NCBI GenBank assembly: GCA_002600635.1 | Contig: CP021371.1 | Location: forward strand, 4,690,917-4,754,916 | DNA length: 64,000 nucleotides | Reading direction: 5' to 3' | DNA from: Rhizobium sp. ACO-34A | GTDB taxonomy: Bacteria; Pseudomonadota; Alphaproteobacteria; Rhizobiales; Rhizobiaceae | In this document: positions 54,133 through 64,000 of the stretch, in pieces | Position numbering within the stretch: the first letter of the stretch is position 1 | Layout of the letters: every line of letters begins with the position of its first letter | Position numbers and translations under genes: made by a program | Notes under the pieces: model-generated | Database searches by the model: none | What the model saw: the letters and a program-made list of their open reading frames with translations, nothing else | What the model was told of the DNA's origin: nothing

Positions 54133-55179
54133 ATGGTAGAGGTAAAATCACACGAGTTCGATGGCTTCCTGCAGAAGTCGGCTCGCCACTACCGTCTCTT
54201 CCTGATCTATGGCCCCGACCGTGGTCTCGTCGCCGAACGCGCCGCACAGCTCGCAAAGACCACCGGTGTCGATTTATCCGACAGTTTCGCGCTGATCCGC
54301 CTTGATGTCTCCGATCTGCAGGGCGACCCCGGCCGCCTGATGGACGAAGTTAATTCCTTCGGACTTTTCGGTGGTGAAAAGCTGATCTGGATTCGTGGAG
54401 CGCAGAATGAAAAGGCGCTGGTCGACGGGCTTCAGATCCTGTCGGAAGCGCCGCCGGAAAGCAGCTATGTGGTCATAGAAGGTGCCGACCTCAAGAAGGG
54501 TTCGGCGTTACGCAAGGTCGCCGAGGGTTCACGAGCCATAGCCGCGGTGCCCTGCTACCAGGACGACGCCAGGGCGCTCAACGCGCTGATAGATGCGGAA
54601 CTTTCCGCGGCCAATCTTCGTATTACCCCGGCAGCTCGCGAGCTTCTGGTCGATTCGCTTGGTGGCGATCGTATCGCTTCTCGAAACGAAATCCGCAAAC
54701 TGTTGCTTTACTGCCTGCACGACAACGTCATCGATGAACAGCAGGTCACTGAAATCATCGGCGATGCCAGTGCAATTTCCACGGATGAGGTGGTCGATGC
54801 CGTCCTGAACGGCGATGCCGATGGCTTCCTTCACGCGATACAGAAGGTCGTGACCTCAAAAACGCCGGTGTTCCTGGTGCTGCAATCCTGCCTGAAGCAA
54901 TTCCAGCAGCTGGAACTGATGCGCTGCGAGCTTGAGGAGAAGCGCCAGCAACCGACGCAGGTGATGCAGACCCTTGGCAGGGGCATTCACTTCAAGCGCA
55001 AGTCGGTGGTTGAGAAAGCGCTTAGAAACTGGACATCAGCCGATCTGGCGCGCGAGGCGGGCCGCATCCAGTCCGCCATTCTCCAGAGCCGACAAAAGCC
55101 TCTTCTCGAGGATAATCTGGCGCTTCAGACCTTGTTGTCTACGACACTTCAGTCCGCACGCCGAAATCGCCGCGCCTGA
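54133..55179 (+). CDS. holA: DNA polymerase III delta subunit
   Basis: A 348-residue clamp-loader subunit that opens the sliding clamp. It begins MVEVKSHEFDGFLQ, as rhizobial HolA proteins do. The N-terminal AAA-like module has LFLIYGPDRGLVAERA; SFGLFGGEKLIWIRGA follows, and then the delta-specific C-terminal helices with RQKPLLEDNLALQTLLSTT. It follows lptE by 11 bases in the leuS operon, as commonly seen. Confidence 0.93.
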   Translation: MVEVKSHEFDGFLQKSARHYRLFLIYGPDRGLVAERAAQLAKTTGVDLSDSFALIRLDVSDLQGDPGRLMDEVNSFGLFGGEKLIWIRGAQNEKALVDGLQILSEAPPESSYVVIEGADLKKGSALRKVAEGSRAIAAVPCYQDDARALNALIDAELSAANLRITPAARELLVDSLGGDRIASRNEIRKLLLYCLHDNVIDEQQVTEIIGDASAISTDEVVDAVLNGDADGFLHAIQKVVTSKTPVFLVLQSCLKQFQQLELMRCELEEKRQQPTQVMQTLGRGIHFKRKSVVEKALRNWTSADLAREAGRIQSAILQSRQKPLLEDNLALQTLLSTTLQSARRNRRA

Positions 55180-55210
55180 TCGCACCGTGTTATATCGATC
55201 ACAAAGAGTT

Positions 55211-55236
55211 AAAAGAGGAAAGGGCGATCAACGCCC
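55211..55236 (-). terminator. Probable terminator of the parB end
   Basis: On the minus strand GGGCG and CGCCC form a 5-base-pair stem that includes the parB stop codon in the loop; a T-rich stretch follows. It is short but well placed for the end of the rsmG-parA-parB group. Confidence 0.5.
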
Positions 55237-56109
55237 CTCAAGCAGCCGGCAGATTTCCTCGAGCTGATCCAGGGTCTTGTAGCTGATACGGATCTGCCCG
55301 CCATTTCCCTTGTGGCTGATGGCAACGGACAGCCCCAGACGATCAGAAAGACTGCGTTCGAGAGCAACGGTATCCGAATCCTTTTCCGGTCTCAGCTCCG
55401 GTTGGGCCGGCGCATTTTGTGCCTTGATATGCGTTTGCGCGAGCTTTTCCGCATCACGGACGGACATGCCCTTGGAGGTGATGGTCCGAGCAAGCGTCAC
55501 CGGATCCGGTGTGGAGACGAGGGCGCGGGCGTGGCCGGCCGAGAGGCTTCCGTCAGCCAGCATATCGCGAACGGGATCGGGCAGTTTCAGCAGGCGGAGA
55601 CTGTTGGCGACGTGGCTTCGGCTCTTGCCGATGATTTCCCCGAGGTCATTCTGCGTATAACCATGCTCCGCGATGAGTTGCTCGTAACCGAGCGCCTCTT
55701 CCAGAGGGTTGAGATCCGCGCGCTGGACGTTCTCGACGATTGCAAGCTCAAGCGCCGTACGGTCATCGACATCGCGGACGATGACCGGAATTTCCACGAG
55801 GCCGGCAAGCTGGGCTGCCCGCCAACGTCTTTCGCCGGCTATGATTTCGAAGCGATCGGTACCGCGCGTACGCACGACGACAGGCTGGACAATACCATGC
55901 TGGCGAATGGAGCCAGCAAGATCCTGAAGTTCAGATTCATCAAAATAGCGGCGCGGGTTCTTGGGATTACGGGTGACGAATTCGATTGGCACCGTACGAT
56001 CAGCGCTGATGGTCGTCCTGGGCTCGCCCACCGGAACGGCCTGATCCATCTCGCCGATCAGGGCAGCAAGACCACGGCCAAGTCGCCGCTTCGATACATC
56101 GTCACTCAT
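55228..56109 (-). CDS. parB: Chromosome partitioning protein ParB
   Basis: A 293-residue CTPase that binds parS sites and spreads to form the partition complex. It opens RRLGRGLAALIGE; then come the conserved IRQHGIVQPVVVR, the GERRWRAAQLAG box (CTP-binding) and a helix-turn-helix at YTQNDLGEIIGKSRSHVANSLRLLKLP. The C-terminal dimerisation domain ends DQLEEICRLLEG. It sits 28 bases after parA. Two parS-like sites lie within 4 kb. Confidence 0.96.
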   Translation of the reverse strand: MSDDVSKRRLGRGLAALIGEMDQAVPVGEPRTTISADRTVPIEFVTRNPKNPRRYFDESELQDLAGSIRQHGIVQPVVVRTRGTDRFEIIAGERRWRAAQLAGLVEIPVIVRDVDDRTALELAIVENVQRADLNPLEEALGYEQLIAEHGYTQNDLGEIIGKSRSHVANSLRLLKLPDPVRDMLADGSLSAGHARALVSTPDPVTLARTITSKGMSVRDAEKLAQTHIKAQNAPAQPELRPEKDSDTVALERSLSDRLGLSVAISHKGNGGQIRISYKTLDQLEEICRLLEGR

Positions 56110-56137
56110 ATTTTATACCTCATAACAAACGCGCAGG

Positions 56138-56932
56138 TTACGCTGCCTTACGCTGACGCTCGCGCTGAATAACTTCCGAGGCGAGCTGCAGATAGGCCTG
56201 ACTTCCGGCGCATTTCAGATCATAAAGGATTGCCGGCTTGCCATAGGAAGGCGCCTCGGAGACCCGAACATTGCGCGGGATCAGCGTTGAGTAAACCTTC
56301 TCGCCCAGATGTTCCCGGACATCGCTGACCACCTGCTGCGCCAGATTGTTACGGGCATCGAACATGGTCAACACGATACCCTGGATATCGAGCGTCGGAT
56401 TGACGGTATGGCGCACCTGATTGATGGTTTCCAGCAGCTGGCTGAGACCCTCAAGCGCGAAGAATTCACACTGCAACGGCACCAGCACCGAATGTGCGGC
56501 CGCCATGGCATTCATGGTGAGCAAGTTGAAGGATGGCGGGCAGTCAAGCAGGATATAGCTGTAACGTTGTGCAGAATCGCTCATCAATGCCTTCCTGAGA
56601 CGAAAGACACGATCCGCCTGTTGAGAGATCTCCATCTCGAAACCCAGGAGATCCATGGTCGAGGGTACGATCGCCAGATTTGGTACCGCCGTATCGACCG
56701 CAGCCTCTCCGACGGAATGCGTCCCGATTAGAACGTCATAAGAGGAAAGCTTGCGATCACGCCGATCGATGCCGAGGCCGGTGCTGGCATTCCCCTGAGG
56801 ATCGAGGTCCACGATGAGCACGCGCTCACCGATCGCGGCGAGCGCCGTCGCGAGATTGATCGCAGTGGTCGTCTTGCCAACGCCACCCTTCTGATTTGCA
56901 ATCGTAATGATACGGTTGATTTCGACAGTCAT
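56138..56932 (-). CDS. parA: Chromosome partitioning ATPase ParA
   Basis: A 264-residue Soj-type ATPase that moves ParB-parS complexes along the nucleoid. The deviant Walker A is KGGVGKT at 15-21; the LIVDLDPQGNASTGLG and YILLDCPPSFNLLT stretches follow. It lacks the N-terminal regulatory domain of plasmid ParA/RepA proteins, so it is the chromosomal type. It starts 17 bases after the rsmG stop. Confidence 0.96.
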   Translation of the reverse strand: MTVEINRIITIANQKGGVGKTTTAINLATALAAIGERVLIVDLDPQGNASTGLGIDRRDRKLSSYDVLIGTHSVGEAAVDTAVPNLAIVPSTMDLLGFEMEISQQADRVFRLRKALMSDSAQRYSYILLDCPPSFNLLTMNAMAAAHSVLVPLQCEFFALEGLSQLLETINQVRHTVNPTLDIQGIVLTMFDARNNLAQQVVSDVREHLGEKVYSTLIPRNVRVSEAPSYGKPAILYDLKCAGSQAYLQLASEVIQRERQRKAA

Positions 56933-56949
56933 GCCGCACCCGAGACTAT

Positions 56950-57588
56950 TTATTGAGCCGTGCGCCCCAAATGAGCGATCTCCAGAACAACGGAGTCCGC
57001 TTCCACCGCGCTCTGGTGTATTACCAGATCAAAGCCCCAGCGACCACGCGCTTTCTCGATTTCCGACTGATAATCCCGTCCTTTATGCAATACGCAGACA
57101 AGTTCGGGGTTGCGAACGGCCCACGGCTCGGCATAGCCGAACAGCCGATCGAGATCGGCAAGAGCTCGCGCCGAGATGGCATTCGCGGACGCTATCTTGG
57201 ATGGGGCGTCTTCGATACGCACCGTATGAACGGCACCCCGCGCGCCTGTTTCAGACAAGGCGAGACGAAGAAAGCTCGCTTTCTTGTGGTTGCTTTCCAC
57301 CAGATCGACCCAGCCTTCACCGCTTTCGGAAAGCAGGATGGCGGTCACGACACCCGGAAAACCCCCGCCGCTACCAAGGTCGATCCAATGTTTCGGGCCC
57401 GGAGCAATCTTGAAGATCTGAGCACTATCAACGATATGGCGCCGCCAAAGATCATCCCGCGTCGAGGGAGCCACGAGATTGATGGAGGCAGACCATTTGT
57501 GGAAGAGAGAGGCAAAGTGCTCCAGCTTCTCAAAGGTTTCACGTGAAACGTTCAGCTTCAACGCACTCTTCAAAATGTCATTAGCCAT
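56950..57588 (-). CDS. rsmG: 16S rRNA (guanine-7) methyltransferase RsmG
   Basis: A 212-residue SAM-dependent enzyme that methylates G527 of 16S rRNA; loss usually gives low-level streptomycin resistance. Motifs: [26 protein letters not shown], the SAM-binding [18 protein letters not shown] and [17 protein letters not shown]. Codons 13-18 (NVSRET) contain the perfect parS core. The gene starts three bases after the mnmG stop, in the usual gidA-gidB-parA-parB order. Confidence 0.95.
   Translation of the reverse strand: MANDILKSALKLNVSRETFEKLEHFASLFHKWSASINLVAPSTRDDLWRRHIVDSAQIFKIAPGPKHWIDLGSGGGFPGVVTAILLSESGEGWVDLVESNHKKASFLRLALSETGARGAVHTVRIEDAPSKIASANAISARALADLDRLFGYAEPWAVRNPELVCVLHKGRDYQSEIEKARGRWGFDLVIHQSAVEADSVVLEIAHLGRTAQ
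57536..57549. other. parS site within rsmG
   Basis: GTTTCACGTGAAAC, the 14-base core of bacterial parS, is complete and lies inside the rsmG coding sequence, about 0.6 kb from parA. The 16-base consensus TGTTTCACGTGAAACA is matched at 14 positions (the outermost bases differ). ParB binding here is very likely. Confidence 0.88.
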
Positions 57589-57591
57589 GCT

Positions 57592-59463
57592 TCAGCTTGC
57601 TTCCCGCAACCGCTCATTCTTCTTGATGTAACCAACAAGCAGGGCAATGGCCGCCGGTGTCATCCCATCGATTCGCGCCGCCTGGGCGATACTCCAGGGC
57701 TGAGCCGCCGTAAGCTTCTGCTTCAGTTCGTTGGAAAGTCCGGAAAGCGCATGGAAGTCGAAGTCGCGAGGAATAAGCCGTTCCTCTTCGCTCCGCATAC
57801 CGGCGATATCATGAGCCTGGCGATCGATATAGGCCGAGTAGAGCGCATCGATGGAGACGGCTTCCGACATCTTCGGCGATACCTCCGAGAGTTCAGGCCA
57901 AATGCGGCAGATATCCGCCCAGCCTATATCCGGATAGGAAAGCAGCTCGCGGGCAGAACGCCGGCGCCCGTCCTGATTCACCGTCACACCCTGTAACTGC
58001 GCTTCTTTCGGCGTTGCCGCAAGCTCATCCAGACGGGAAAGAAGACCCTCCCGTTCTGCTCGATAGCCTTCAAATCGCTCACGCCGTTCGCGCGAGACGC
58101 AGCCAAGATCGATACCCCGCTGGGTCAGCCGCATATCGGCATTATCCGCTCGCAAGGTCAGGCGATATTCCGCACGCGATGTGAACATACGATAGGGTTC
58201 GAGAATTCCCCTTGAAGTCAAATCGTCGATCATCACCCCAATATAGGAATCGGTACGACTGAAAACGACACCCTCACCGCCGCCAGCAAATAAAGCCGCG
58301 TTCAGACCCGCTACGCATCCCTGAGCCGCAGCCTCCTCATAACCCGTCGTGCCATTGATCTGACCGGCAAGGAAAAGCCCCGGTACCTTGCGTACCTGCA
58401 ACGTCGGTTCAAGTTCCCGCGGATCCACATGGTCATATTCGATCGCATAGCCGCATTGCACAATTCGAACATTCTCCAGACCGGGAATGGAATGAATGAA
58501 AGCCTCCTGGACATCCTCGGGGAGAGAGGTTGAGATACCATTCGGATAGACGGTATCATCATCGAGACCCTCCGGTTCCAGAAAGATCTGATGGCCGTCA
58601 CGGTCCCCGAAGCGGGTAATCTTGTCTTCGATCGAGGGGCAATACCGCGGACCGACGCCCTCGATCTGGCCGGAATACATGGCGGAACGATGAATATTGT
58701 CTCGGATCAGCCTATGCGTCGCATGCGTCGTGCGGGTAATGCCGCAGGCGATCTGTGGATTCACGATACGATCCGTCATGAAGGAGAAAGGTATCGGATC
58801 CGAATCGGCTTCCTGGCGATCAAGAGATTCCCAATCGATCGTCTTGCCATCCAGTCGCGCCGGCGTGCCTGTCTTCAGGCGCCCGAGCCTGAGGCCGAAG
58901 GCAGAAAGATCTTCGCTGAGACCGGTGGAAGGCGGTTCGCCGATGCGACCGGCCGGTATCTTGCGATCACCGATATGAATAAGCCCTCGGAGAAAGGTTC
59001 CGGAGGTCAGAACAACTGAACGCGCTGAAACCTCGCGGCCATCCGACAAGCCAATCCCTTTTATTTCGGAATCGTTTCGAATAAAGGAGGTAACATTGCC
59101 CTCTATCAGATCGAGGTTCGGCGTATCACGGAGCGTATTCCGCACCGCCTGCCGATAGAGCTTGCGGTCGGCCTGGGTACGAGGACCCCAGACAGCGGGA
59201 CCCTTCTTGCGATTGAGCATACGAAACTGGATACCGCCGAGGTCGGCGCAACGGCCCATGATCCCGTCAAGCGCATCGACCTCGCGAACGAGGTGACCCT
59301 TGCCAAGCCCGCCAATCGCTGGATTGCAGGACATGGCGCCGATGGTTTCGAGTTTCTGGGTAACGAGGGCGGTTCTCGCACCCATGCGCGAAGCCGCGGA
59401 CGCAGCCTCCGCACCGGCATGGCCGCCACCTATGACGATTACATCATAACTTGAAACGCTCAT
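57592..59463 (-). CDS. mnmG: tRNA uridine-5-carboxymethylaminomethyl modification enzyme MnmG
   Basis: A 623-residue FAD enzyme working with MnmE to modify the wobble uridine of several tRNAs. The FAD-binding motif is [10 protein letters not shown] at 12-21. Other markers are [23 protein letters not shown], which includes the catalytic cysteine, and [20 protein letters not shown]. Length is typical. It lies 64 bases after mnmE and three bases before rsmG. Confidence 0.96.
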   Translation of the reverse strand: MSVSSYDVIVIGGGHAGAEAASAASRMGARTALVTQKLETIGAMSCNPAIGGLGKGHLVREVDALDGIMGRCADLGGIQFRMLNRKKGPAVWGPRTQADRKLYRQAVRNTLRDTPNLDLIEGNVTSFIRNDSEIKGIGLSDGREVSARSVVLTSGTFLRGLIHIGDRKIPAGRIGEPPSTGLSEDLSAFGLRLGRLKTGTPARLDGKTIDWESLDRQEADSDPIPFSFMTDRIVNPQIACGITRTTHATHRLIRDNIHRSAMYSGQIEGVGPRYCPSIEDKITRFGDRDGHQIFLEPEGLDDDTVYPNGISTSLPEDVQEAFIHSIPGLENVRIVQCGYAIEYDHVDPRELEPTLQVRKVPGLFLAGQINGTTGYEEAAAQGCVAGLNAALFAGGGEGVVFSRTDSYIGVMIDDLTSRGILEPYRMFTSRAEYRLTLRADNADMRLTQRGIDLGCVSRERRERFEGYRAEREGLLSRLDELAATPKEAQLQGVTVNQDGRRRSARELLSYPDIGWADICRIWPELSEVSPKMSEAVSIDALYSAYIDRQAHDIAGMRSEEERLIPRDFDFHALSGLSNELKQKLTAAQPWSIAQAARIDGMTPAAIALLVGYIKKNERLREAS

Positions 59464-59514
59464 GGCATTGCTCCATGCCTCATCATGGTGAGGCCGCGGG
59501 CATAGAACTGCCCA

Positions 59515-59530
59515 TGTTTCACGTGAATCA
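59515..59530. other. parS-like site spanning the mnmE stop codon
   Basis: TGTTTCACGTGAATCA matches the 16-base parS consensus at 15 of 16 positions; one A in the right arm is T. It overlaps the mnmE stop codon and lies about 2 kb from the rsmG site. It is a good second ParB site. Confidence 0.75.
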
Positions 59531-60859
59531 TTTGCCGACGCAGAATTCCGAAAAGATCTTACCCAGTAACATCTCGACGTCGACCTTGCCGGTCACGCGC
59601 CCGAGTGTGTCGGCAGCCCGTCGAAGAAACTCGGCCCGAATTTCCAGACCATCAGTCTCCGCCCGTACCGCGCGCCAAATATACTCGGCTGCGTCGCGCA
59701 GGTGCTGTGCATGCCTCAATCGGCTCGGAATGGCAAGAGAAACCGTGTTGGTTCGTTCCTTCAACTCGTTCAATATCGCGGACCGTAACGCGTCGAGCCC
59801 CAAACCGTTCCGTGACGAGATGAGTATTGCTTCAGATCGTTGCGGAGACGAATCGGTATCGAGGTCGATCTTGGTCAAAACCTCGAGCACGGGGATTCCC
59901 TTTGGAATATCCAGTTCTTCCCCCGCAGAACTTGCATGGTCCCTGAGGGAGAGAACGAGATCTGCCTCCTCCATCTTACGATAGGCGCGACGAATTCCTT
60001 CTCGCTCCACCGGCTCGGATGTCTCCCGGACACCGGCCGTATCATAGAGATGGACGGCATAACCGCCGATATCCAGTTCGCAACGAAGAATATCCCGGGT
60101 AGTACCCGCATACTCGGTGACAATCGCCACTTCGCGATTCGCAAGAGCATTCAGCAGGCTGGACTTTCCGGCATTCGGCGGTCCGGCAATCACGATGGCA
60201 AAACCATCGCGTATGATCTCACCCGCCTTCAGGTTGCCAAGCACCTGTTCGATCTCCTGCGCCAGAGACGACATCTCGGACCAGATGCGATCCGAAACGC
60301 TCCCTGGAATGTCTCCCTCCTCGGAGAAATCCAGCTCGGCCTCTATGAGAGCACGAGCGCCCAGCAATTGGTCGCGCCATTTCTGATAGATCGCCGAGAG
60401 ATGACCGGAGCTCTGTTCAAGCGCCAGGCGCCGCTGCATCTCGGTCTCGGCCGCCAGAAGATCCGCAAGCCCTTCTGCTTCGACCAGGTCCAGCTTGCCA
60501 TTCTCGAACGCCCTGCGGGAGAACTCGCCGGCCTCAGCAAGACGGCAATTCCCGAATTCCGTTGCCGCTTTCAAGGCGCTCTCAACCACGGCCTTACCAC
60601 CATGTAGGTGGAGTTCGACACAATCCTCACCGGTAAAGGAGTTGGGGCCGGGGAAAAAAAGAACCAATCCACGATCAAGCACAAGACCGTTACGGTCTCG
60701 AATCGGTCGAAGCGTCGCCACGCGGGGTTGAGGCAAAATCCCCGCCATTGCTTCGCAAATTACTGAGGATTGCGGACCGCTCAGGCGGATAACCGCAACT
60801 CCGGACGGTAGAGCGCCGGAGGAAAGAGCAACGATCGTTTCTCGCACAGGGGATTTCAT
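59528..60859 (-). CDS. mnmE: tRNA modification GTPase MnmE
   Basis: A 443-residue GTPase, partner of MnmG. An N-terminal tetrahydrofolate-binding domain (about 1-115), a helical domain and an inserted G domain: G1 GPPNAGKS at 226-233, G2 TTRD at 253-256, G3 DTAG at 273-276, G4 TKID. The C-terminal FCVGK keeps the conserved cysteine (C440). I chose ATG 60859 ([10 protein letters not shown]); a TTG six bases upstream is possible. Confidence 0.95.
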   Translation of the reverse strand: MKSPVRETIVALSSGALPSGVAVIRLSGPQSSVICEAMAGILPQPRVATLRPIRDRNGLVLDRGLVLFFPGPNSFTGEDCVELHLHGGKAVVESALKAATEFGNCRLAEAGEFSRRAFENGKLDLVEAEGLADLLAAETEMQRRLALEQSSGHLSAIYQKWRDQLLGARALIEAELDFSEEGDIPGSVSDRIWSEMSSLAQEIEQVLGNLKAGEIIRDGFAIVIAGPPNAGKSSLLNALANREVAIVTEYAGTTRDILRCELDIGGYAVHLYDTAGVRETSEPVEREGIRRAYRKMEEADLVLSLRDHASSAGEELDIPKGIPVLEVLTKIDLDTDSSPQRSEAILISSRNGLGLDALRSAILNELKERTNTVSLAIPSRLRHAQHLRDAAEYIWRAVRAETDGLEIRAEFLRRAADTLGRVTGKVDVEMLLGKIFSEFCVGK

Positions 60860-60921
60860 GCGCAATAATCTCTATCCTCAAACCAAAACGGAAGCGAATC
60901 GTTTTGGCGAACAGCGATTGG

Positions 60922-60948
60922 CGCGTGGAAAGCTTGCGTCTCCACGCG
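60922..60948 (-). other. Hairpin downstream of rho
   Basis: CGCGTGGA and TCCACGCG form an 8-base-pair stem around an 11-base loop, starting 14 bases after the rho stop codon. No T-run follows. It may protect the 3' end of the message. Confidence 0.45.
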
Positions 60949-60961
60949 ACTACTTGCGAAA

Positions 60962-62227
60962 TCAGGTGTTCATCGAATCGAAGAAATCGCCGTTGTTCTT
61001 CGTCTGCTTCAGCTTGTCGATGAGGAATTCGATGGCATCGGTCGTGCCCATCGGCGCCAGGATACGGCGAAGTACAAAGATCTTCTGAAGATCCTGACGC
61101 GGAACAAGGAGATCTTCCTTACGCGTACCGGACTTGAGAATGTCCATGGCCGGGAAGATGCGCTTGTCGGCCACCTTGCGATCGAGAACAATTTCCGAGT
61201 TGCCGGTACCCTTGAACTCTTCGAAGATGACTTCGTCCATACGACTGCCGGTATCGATCAGGGCCGTCGCGATGATCGTCAGCGAGCCGCCTTCCTCGAT
61301 GTTACGGGCGGCACCAAAGAAACGCTTCGGGCGCTGAAGCGCGTTTGCATCCACACCACCGGTCAGAACCTTGCCTGAGGAAGGAACAACCGTGTTGTAG
61401 GCACGGCCGAGACGGGTGATCGAGTCGAGCAGAATGACGACGTCGCGACCGTGTTCCACGAGACGCTTCGCTTTCTCAATGACCATTTCGGCAACCTGCA
61501 CGTGACGAACGGCCGGCTCGTCGAAAGTCGAGGAAACGACTTCGCCGCGAACCGAGCGCTGCATGTCGGTCACTTCTTCCGGACGTTCGTCGATCAGGAG
61601 AACGATCAGATAACATTCCGGATGGTTTGCGGTGATCGAATGGGCAATGTTCTGCAGGAGAACAGTCTTACCGGTGCGCGGCGGTGCGACGATCAGGCCG
61701 CGCTGGCCCTTGCCGAGCGGAGCAACCAGATCGATGACGCGAGCGGAAAGATCCTTCGATGTCGGAACATCCAGTTCCATCTTGAAGCGCTCGTTCGGAT
61801 AGAGCGGCGTCAGGTTGTCGAAGTGCACCTTGTGACGGATCTTTTCCGGATCCTCGAAATTGATCGTGTTGACCTTCAGCAGTGCGAAATAGCGTTCGCC
61901 TTCCTTCGGACCACGGATCGGACCTTCGACCGTGTCGCCGGTCTTCAGCGAAAAGCGGCGAATCTGCGAGGGAGAAATGTAGATATCGTCAGGACCCGGC
62001 AGATAGTTGGCATTGGCCGAGCGCAGGAAGCCGAAACCATCCTGCAGTACCTCGACCACACCTTCGCCGATGATCTCGATGTCCTGGCTGGCAAGCATTT
62101 TCAGAATAGCAAACATCAGCTCCTGCTTGCGCATGGTGCTGGCGTTCTCCACTTCAAGCGATTCCGCGAAGGTGAGGAGATCGGTCGGCGATTTGCTTTT
62201 AAGTTCTTGTAGCTTCATTTCAGCCAT
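60962..62227 (-). CDS. rho: Transcription termination factor Rho
   Basis: A 421-residue hexameric RNA helicase. The N-terminal RNA-binding part has [32 protein letters not shown], and the ATPase core the P-loop PPRTGKT near residues 180-187, then [17 protein letters not shown] and [13 protein letters not shown]. Length is standard. The 199 bases between its start and hemJ hold no gene; Rho genes are often self-limiting through their leader, but nothing there looks specific. Confidence 0.97.
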   Translation of the reverse strand: MAEMKLQELKSKSPTDLLTFAESLEVENASTMRKQELMFAILKMLASQDIEIIGEGVVEVLQDGFGFLRSANANYLPGPDDIYISPSQIRRFSLKTGDTVEGPIRGPKEGERYFALLKVNTINFEDPEKIRHKVHFDNLTPLYPNERFKMELDVPTSKDLSARVIDLVAPLGKGQRGLIVAPPRTGKTVLLQNIAHSITANHPECYLIVLLIDERPEEVTDMQRSVRGEVVSSTFDEPAVRHVQVAEMVIEKAKRLVEHGRDVVILLDSITRLGRAYNTVVPSSGKVLTGGVDANALQRPKRFFGAARNIEEGGSLTIIATALIDTGSRMDEVIFEEFKGTGNSEIVLDRKVADKRIFPAMDILKSGTRKEDLLVPRQDLQKIFVLRRILAPMGTTDAIEFLIDKLKQTKNNGDFFDSMNT

Positions 62228-62426
62228 GAAGAGGGACCACGTCTTTGATTATTTTTGTCGGGGAAGGCGAGCCGGTGGAATTCGGTACGATCGCGAGAGA
62301 GGCCGCAAATGACAGAACGTTACGCAAGCCAGAAGATAGGATTGGCGGAAAATAGCGATTCAGCCTTTTGCCCGCAAGCGAAAAGCAGAAATGACCCAAA
62401 ATAATGCGATAATGCCGCAGGCGGGA

Positions 62427-62972
62427 TCAAAACGGCTTAACGACCACAAGAATGACGATGACGATCATCAACAAGGTCGGAACCTCGTTCATCAGTCGCC
62501 AGAACCGGGCGTTTCTTACGTAGTGACCCCGACCGAACGATGCAACCGCCCGCGAAAAGAATAGGTGCACACCGGTCAACGCGACGACAGCTGCAAGTTT
62601 CGCATGCAGCCAGCCGCCGTGAAAACCGTAGACAGACCAGGCGAGATAAAGCCCAAGGATCCACGCCACCATCATGGCGGGGTTCATGATCACCTTAAAA
62701 AGCCTCTGTTCCATGATGGCGAAAGTCTCGGCTTGTGCCGAACCCGGTTCGCTGTCGCCGTGATAAATGAACAGCCGCGGCATGTAGAGCAGCCCCGCCA
62801 TCCAGGAAATCACGGCGATGATATGAAGGGCCTTGATCCAGAGATAGGCTTCGTCAGCGCCAAAGATCATGATGGCGAGTGCGATGGCCCCGAAGAAGAC
62901 AATCGCCGTAGCCGCCCGAAAGGCTGCCCTGCGTCCGGCATTTCTTCCGGTCTGCTGCTCGTTCTCGCTCAT
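62427..62972 (-). CDS. hemJ: Protoporphyrinogen IX oxidase HemJ
   Basis: A 181-residue inner-membrane protein of the HemJ family (formerly UPF0093) that oxidises protoporphyrinogen IX in bacteria lacking HemG and HemY. Four or five helices; conserved pieces are [27 protein letters not shown] with a histidine implicated in heme binding, and [20 protein letters not shown] sequence after it. The start overlaps the hemE stop (ATGA), so the two heme genes are translationally coupled. Confidence 0.9.
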   Translation of the reverse strand: MSENEQQTGRNAGRRAAFRAATAIVFFGAIALAIMIFGADEAYLWIKALHIIAVISWMAGLLYMPRLFIYHGDSEPGSAQAETFAIMEQRLFKVIMNPAMMVAWILGLYLAWSVYGFHGGWLHAKLAAVVALTGVHLFFSRAVASFGRGHYVRNARFWRLMNEVPTLLMIVIVILVVVKPF

Positions 62973-64000
62973 CGCTTCCCACGCACCCGATCGACCAGCC
63001 GGGTCACGTTCTCCGGAGCGGCTTGCGGCGTGATGCCATGGCCGAGATTGAAGATCAGCGGACCATTGCCAAGCGCCTGGAGGATCGCGTCAACGCCTTC
63101 TTCCATCGCCGAACCGCCGGCAACGACCCGCATCGGATCGAGATTGCCCTGAACGGCTCCTTCCTTCTGCAACTCCACTGCAAAGGAAAGCGGAACGGTC
63201 CAGTCGAGCCCGATCGCATCGGCTCCCGTCTTGCGGCGATAATCCTTGAGAAGAAGACCGGCACCCTTGGCGAAGGCAATGATCTTCGCGCCCGGCCGCT
63301 GAGAACGCACCGACTGGATCATTCGAGCGACGGGACGAACACAGAAACGTTCGAACTCGTCTTCACCGAGAACACCGGCCCAGGAATCGAAAATCTGCAC
63401 GGCATCGGCGCCGGCATCGATCTGAGCGACCAGATAGGAGGCAGAGATATCGGCGAGCAGATCGAGCAGCTTTTCGAAAGCCTTCGGGTGCCGATAGGCG
63501 AAGAGCCGGGCAGGGGCCTGATCCGGCGTTCCATGTCCTGCGATCATGTAGGTCGCAACCGTCCATGGCGCCCCGCAGAAGCCAAGCAGGGTCGTCTCGT
63601 GGGGCAGCTCCGCTCTCAAACGCCGGACGGTCTCCAGGACAGGAGCGAGATGGGTAAGTGGATCACCAGCTTCCAAAGCTTCGATGCCATCGACATCGAT
63701 CGGATCCATCTGCGGTCCATGCCCTTCTGTAAAGCGAACGTTGCGGTTCAACGCGTCCGGTATCACCAGAATGTCGGAAAAGAGGATCGCTGCATCAAAG
63801 CCGTAACGCCGGATCGGCTGCAGCGTCACTTCCACCGCAAGCTCCGGCGTATAACAGAGATCGAGGAAACTGCCGGCCTTTGCCCGCGTCTCGCGATATT
63901 CCGGAAGATACCGGCCGGCCTGTCGCATCAGCCATACCGGTGGCGGAGAGACAGTCTTGCCATTCAGGACATCGAGGATCTTGCGGTCGCTGGCGCTCAA
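62969..64000 (-). CDS. hemE: Uroporphyrinogen decarboxylase (start at window edge)
   Basis: A decarboxylase of 343 residues as seen here, making coproporphyrinogen III in heme synthesis. Motifs: [18 protein letters not shown] near the start, the [15 protein letters not shown] segment with the catalytic aspartate, [14 protein letters not shown] and a C-terminal [15 protein letters not shown]. The first codon in the window would be TTG at 64000; the true start may lie outside. hemE marks the replication-origin region in many alphaproteobacteria. Confidence 0.94.
   Translation of the reverse strand: MSASDRKILDVLNGKTVSPPPVWLMRQAGRYLPEYRETRAKAGSFLDLCYTPELAVEVTLQPIRRYGFDAAILFSDILVIPDALNRNVRFTEGHGPQMDPIDVDGIEALEAGDPLTHLAPVLETVRRLRAELPHETTLLGFCGAPWTVATYMIAGHGTPDQAPARLFAYRHPKAFEKLLDLLADISASYLVAQIDAGADAVQIFDSWAGVLGEDEFERFCVRPVARMIQSVRSQRPGAKIIAFAKGAGLLLKDYRRKTGADAIGLDWTVPLSFAVELQKEGAVQGNLDPMRVVAGGSAMEEGVDAILQALGNGPLIFNLGHGITPQAAPENVTRLVDRVRGKR

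Noticed and set aside
1..64000. Prophage, transposon, genomic island or CRISPR array
   Set aside because: No transposase, integrase, phage structural gene, repeat array or tRNA-flanked attachment site was seen; composition and coding style look uniform throughout.

Overview
The window is a gene-dense, GC-rich stretch of an alphaproteobacterial chromosome, most likely from the Rhizobiaceae (Rhizobium/Agrobacterium/Shinella/Ensifer group). The pointers are the chvE-gguABC-gbpR sugar locus, DUF1013 (TrcR), DUF2794 and DUF1674 proteins, the roughly 1600-residue NAD-glutamate dehydrogenase, and the order hemE-hemJ-rho-mnmE-mnmG-rsmG-parA-parB that rhizobia carry near the main chromosomal origin. 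I see no tRNA or rRNA gene, insertion sequence, prophage or CRISPR array.

1-10.1 kb: siderophore-iron uptake. Two TonB-dependent receptors (the first cut by the window edge), an AraC-type regulator, a ferrichrome-type ABC importer (fhuC-fhuD-fhuB, with a fused permease) and an FhuF-type ferric reductase. Two TGA-N9-TCA sites of the RirA iron-responsive type lie upstream of the first receptor and between the regulator and fhuC.

10.1-22 kb: one long leftward unit, chvE-gguA-gguB-gguC-araC-dehydrogenase-KGSADH-dgoK-dgoA, with divergent gbpR. It joins an arabinose/galactose importer to two oxidative routes sharing a dehydrogenase and a dehydratase: galactose to pyruvate plus glyceraldehyde-3-phosphate through DgoK/DgoA, and arabinose to 2-oxoglutarate through KGSADH. 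No classical 2-keto-3-deoxyarabonate dehydratase is present; GguC is the obvious candidate for that step.

22-31.3 kb: a DUF2794 protein, a GNAT acetyltransferase, an MHS-family transporter with a large periplasmic insertion, asd, a lytic transglycosylase, a diguanylate cyclase, a beta-carbonic anhydrase and pdxY. Upstream of asd is a promoter followed by a 39-codon leader ORF whose end is packed with Thr and Lys codons, then competing hairpins: a possible attenuator responding to end products of the aspartate pathway.

31.4-50 kb: NAD-glutamate dehydrogenase, a UMF1-type transporter, purH, a heparinase-like protein, rsmB, htpX, a DUF1674 protein, two small exported proteins (nuclease-like and excalibur), acs, trcR and prpE.

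50-64 kb: yggS, leuS-lptE-holA rightward, then a leftward block hemE-hemJ-rho-mnmE-mnmG-rsmG-parA-parB. A perfect parS core is embedded in the rsmG coding sequence and a near-perfect parS spans the mnmE stop codon, both within 4 kb of parAB.
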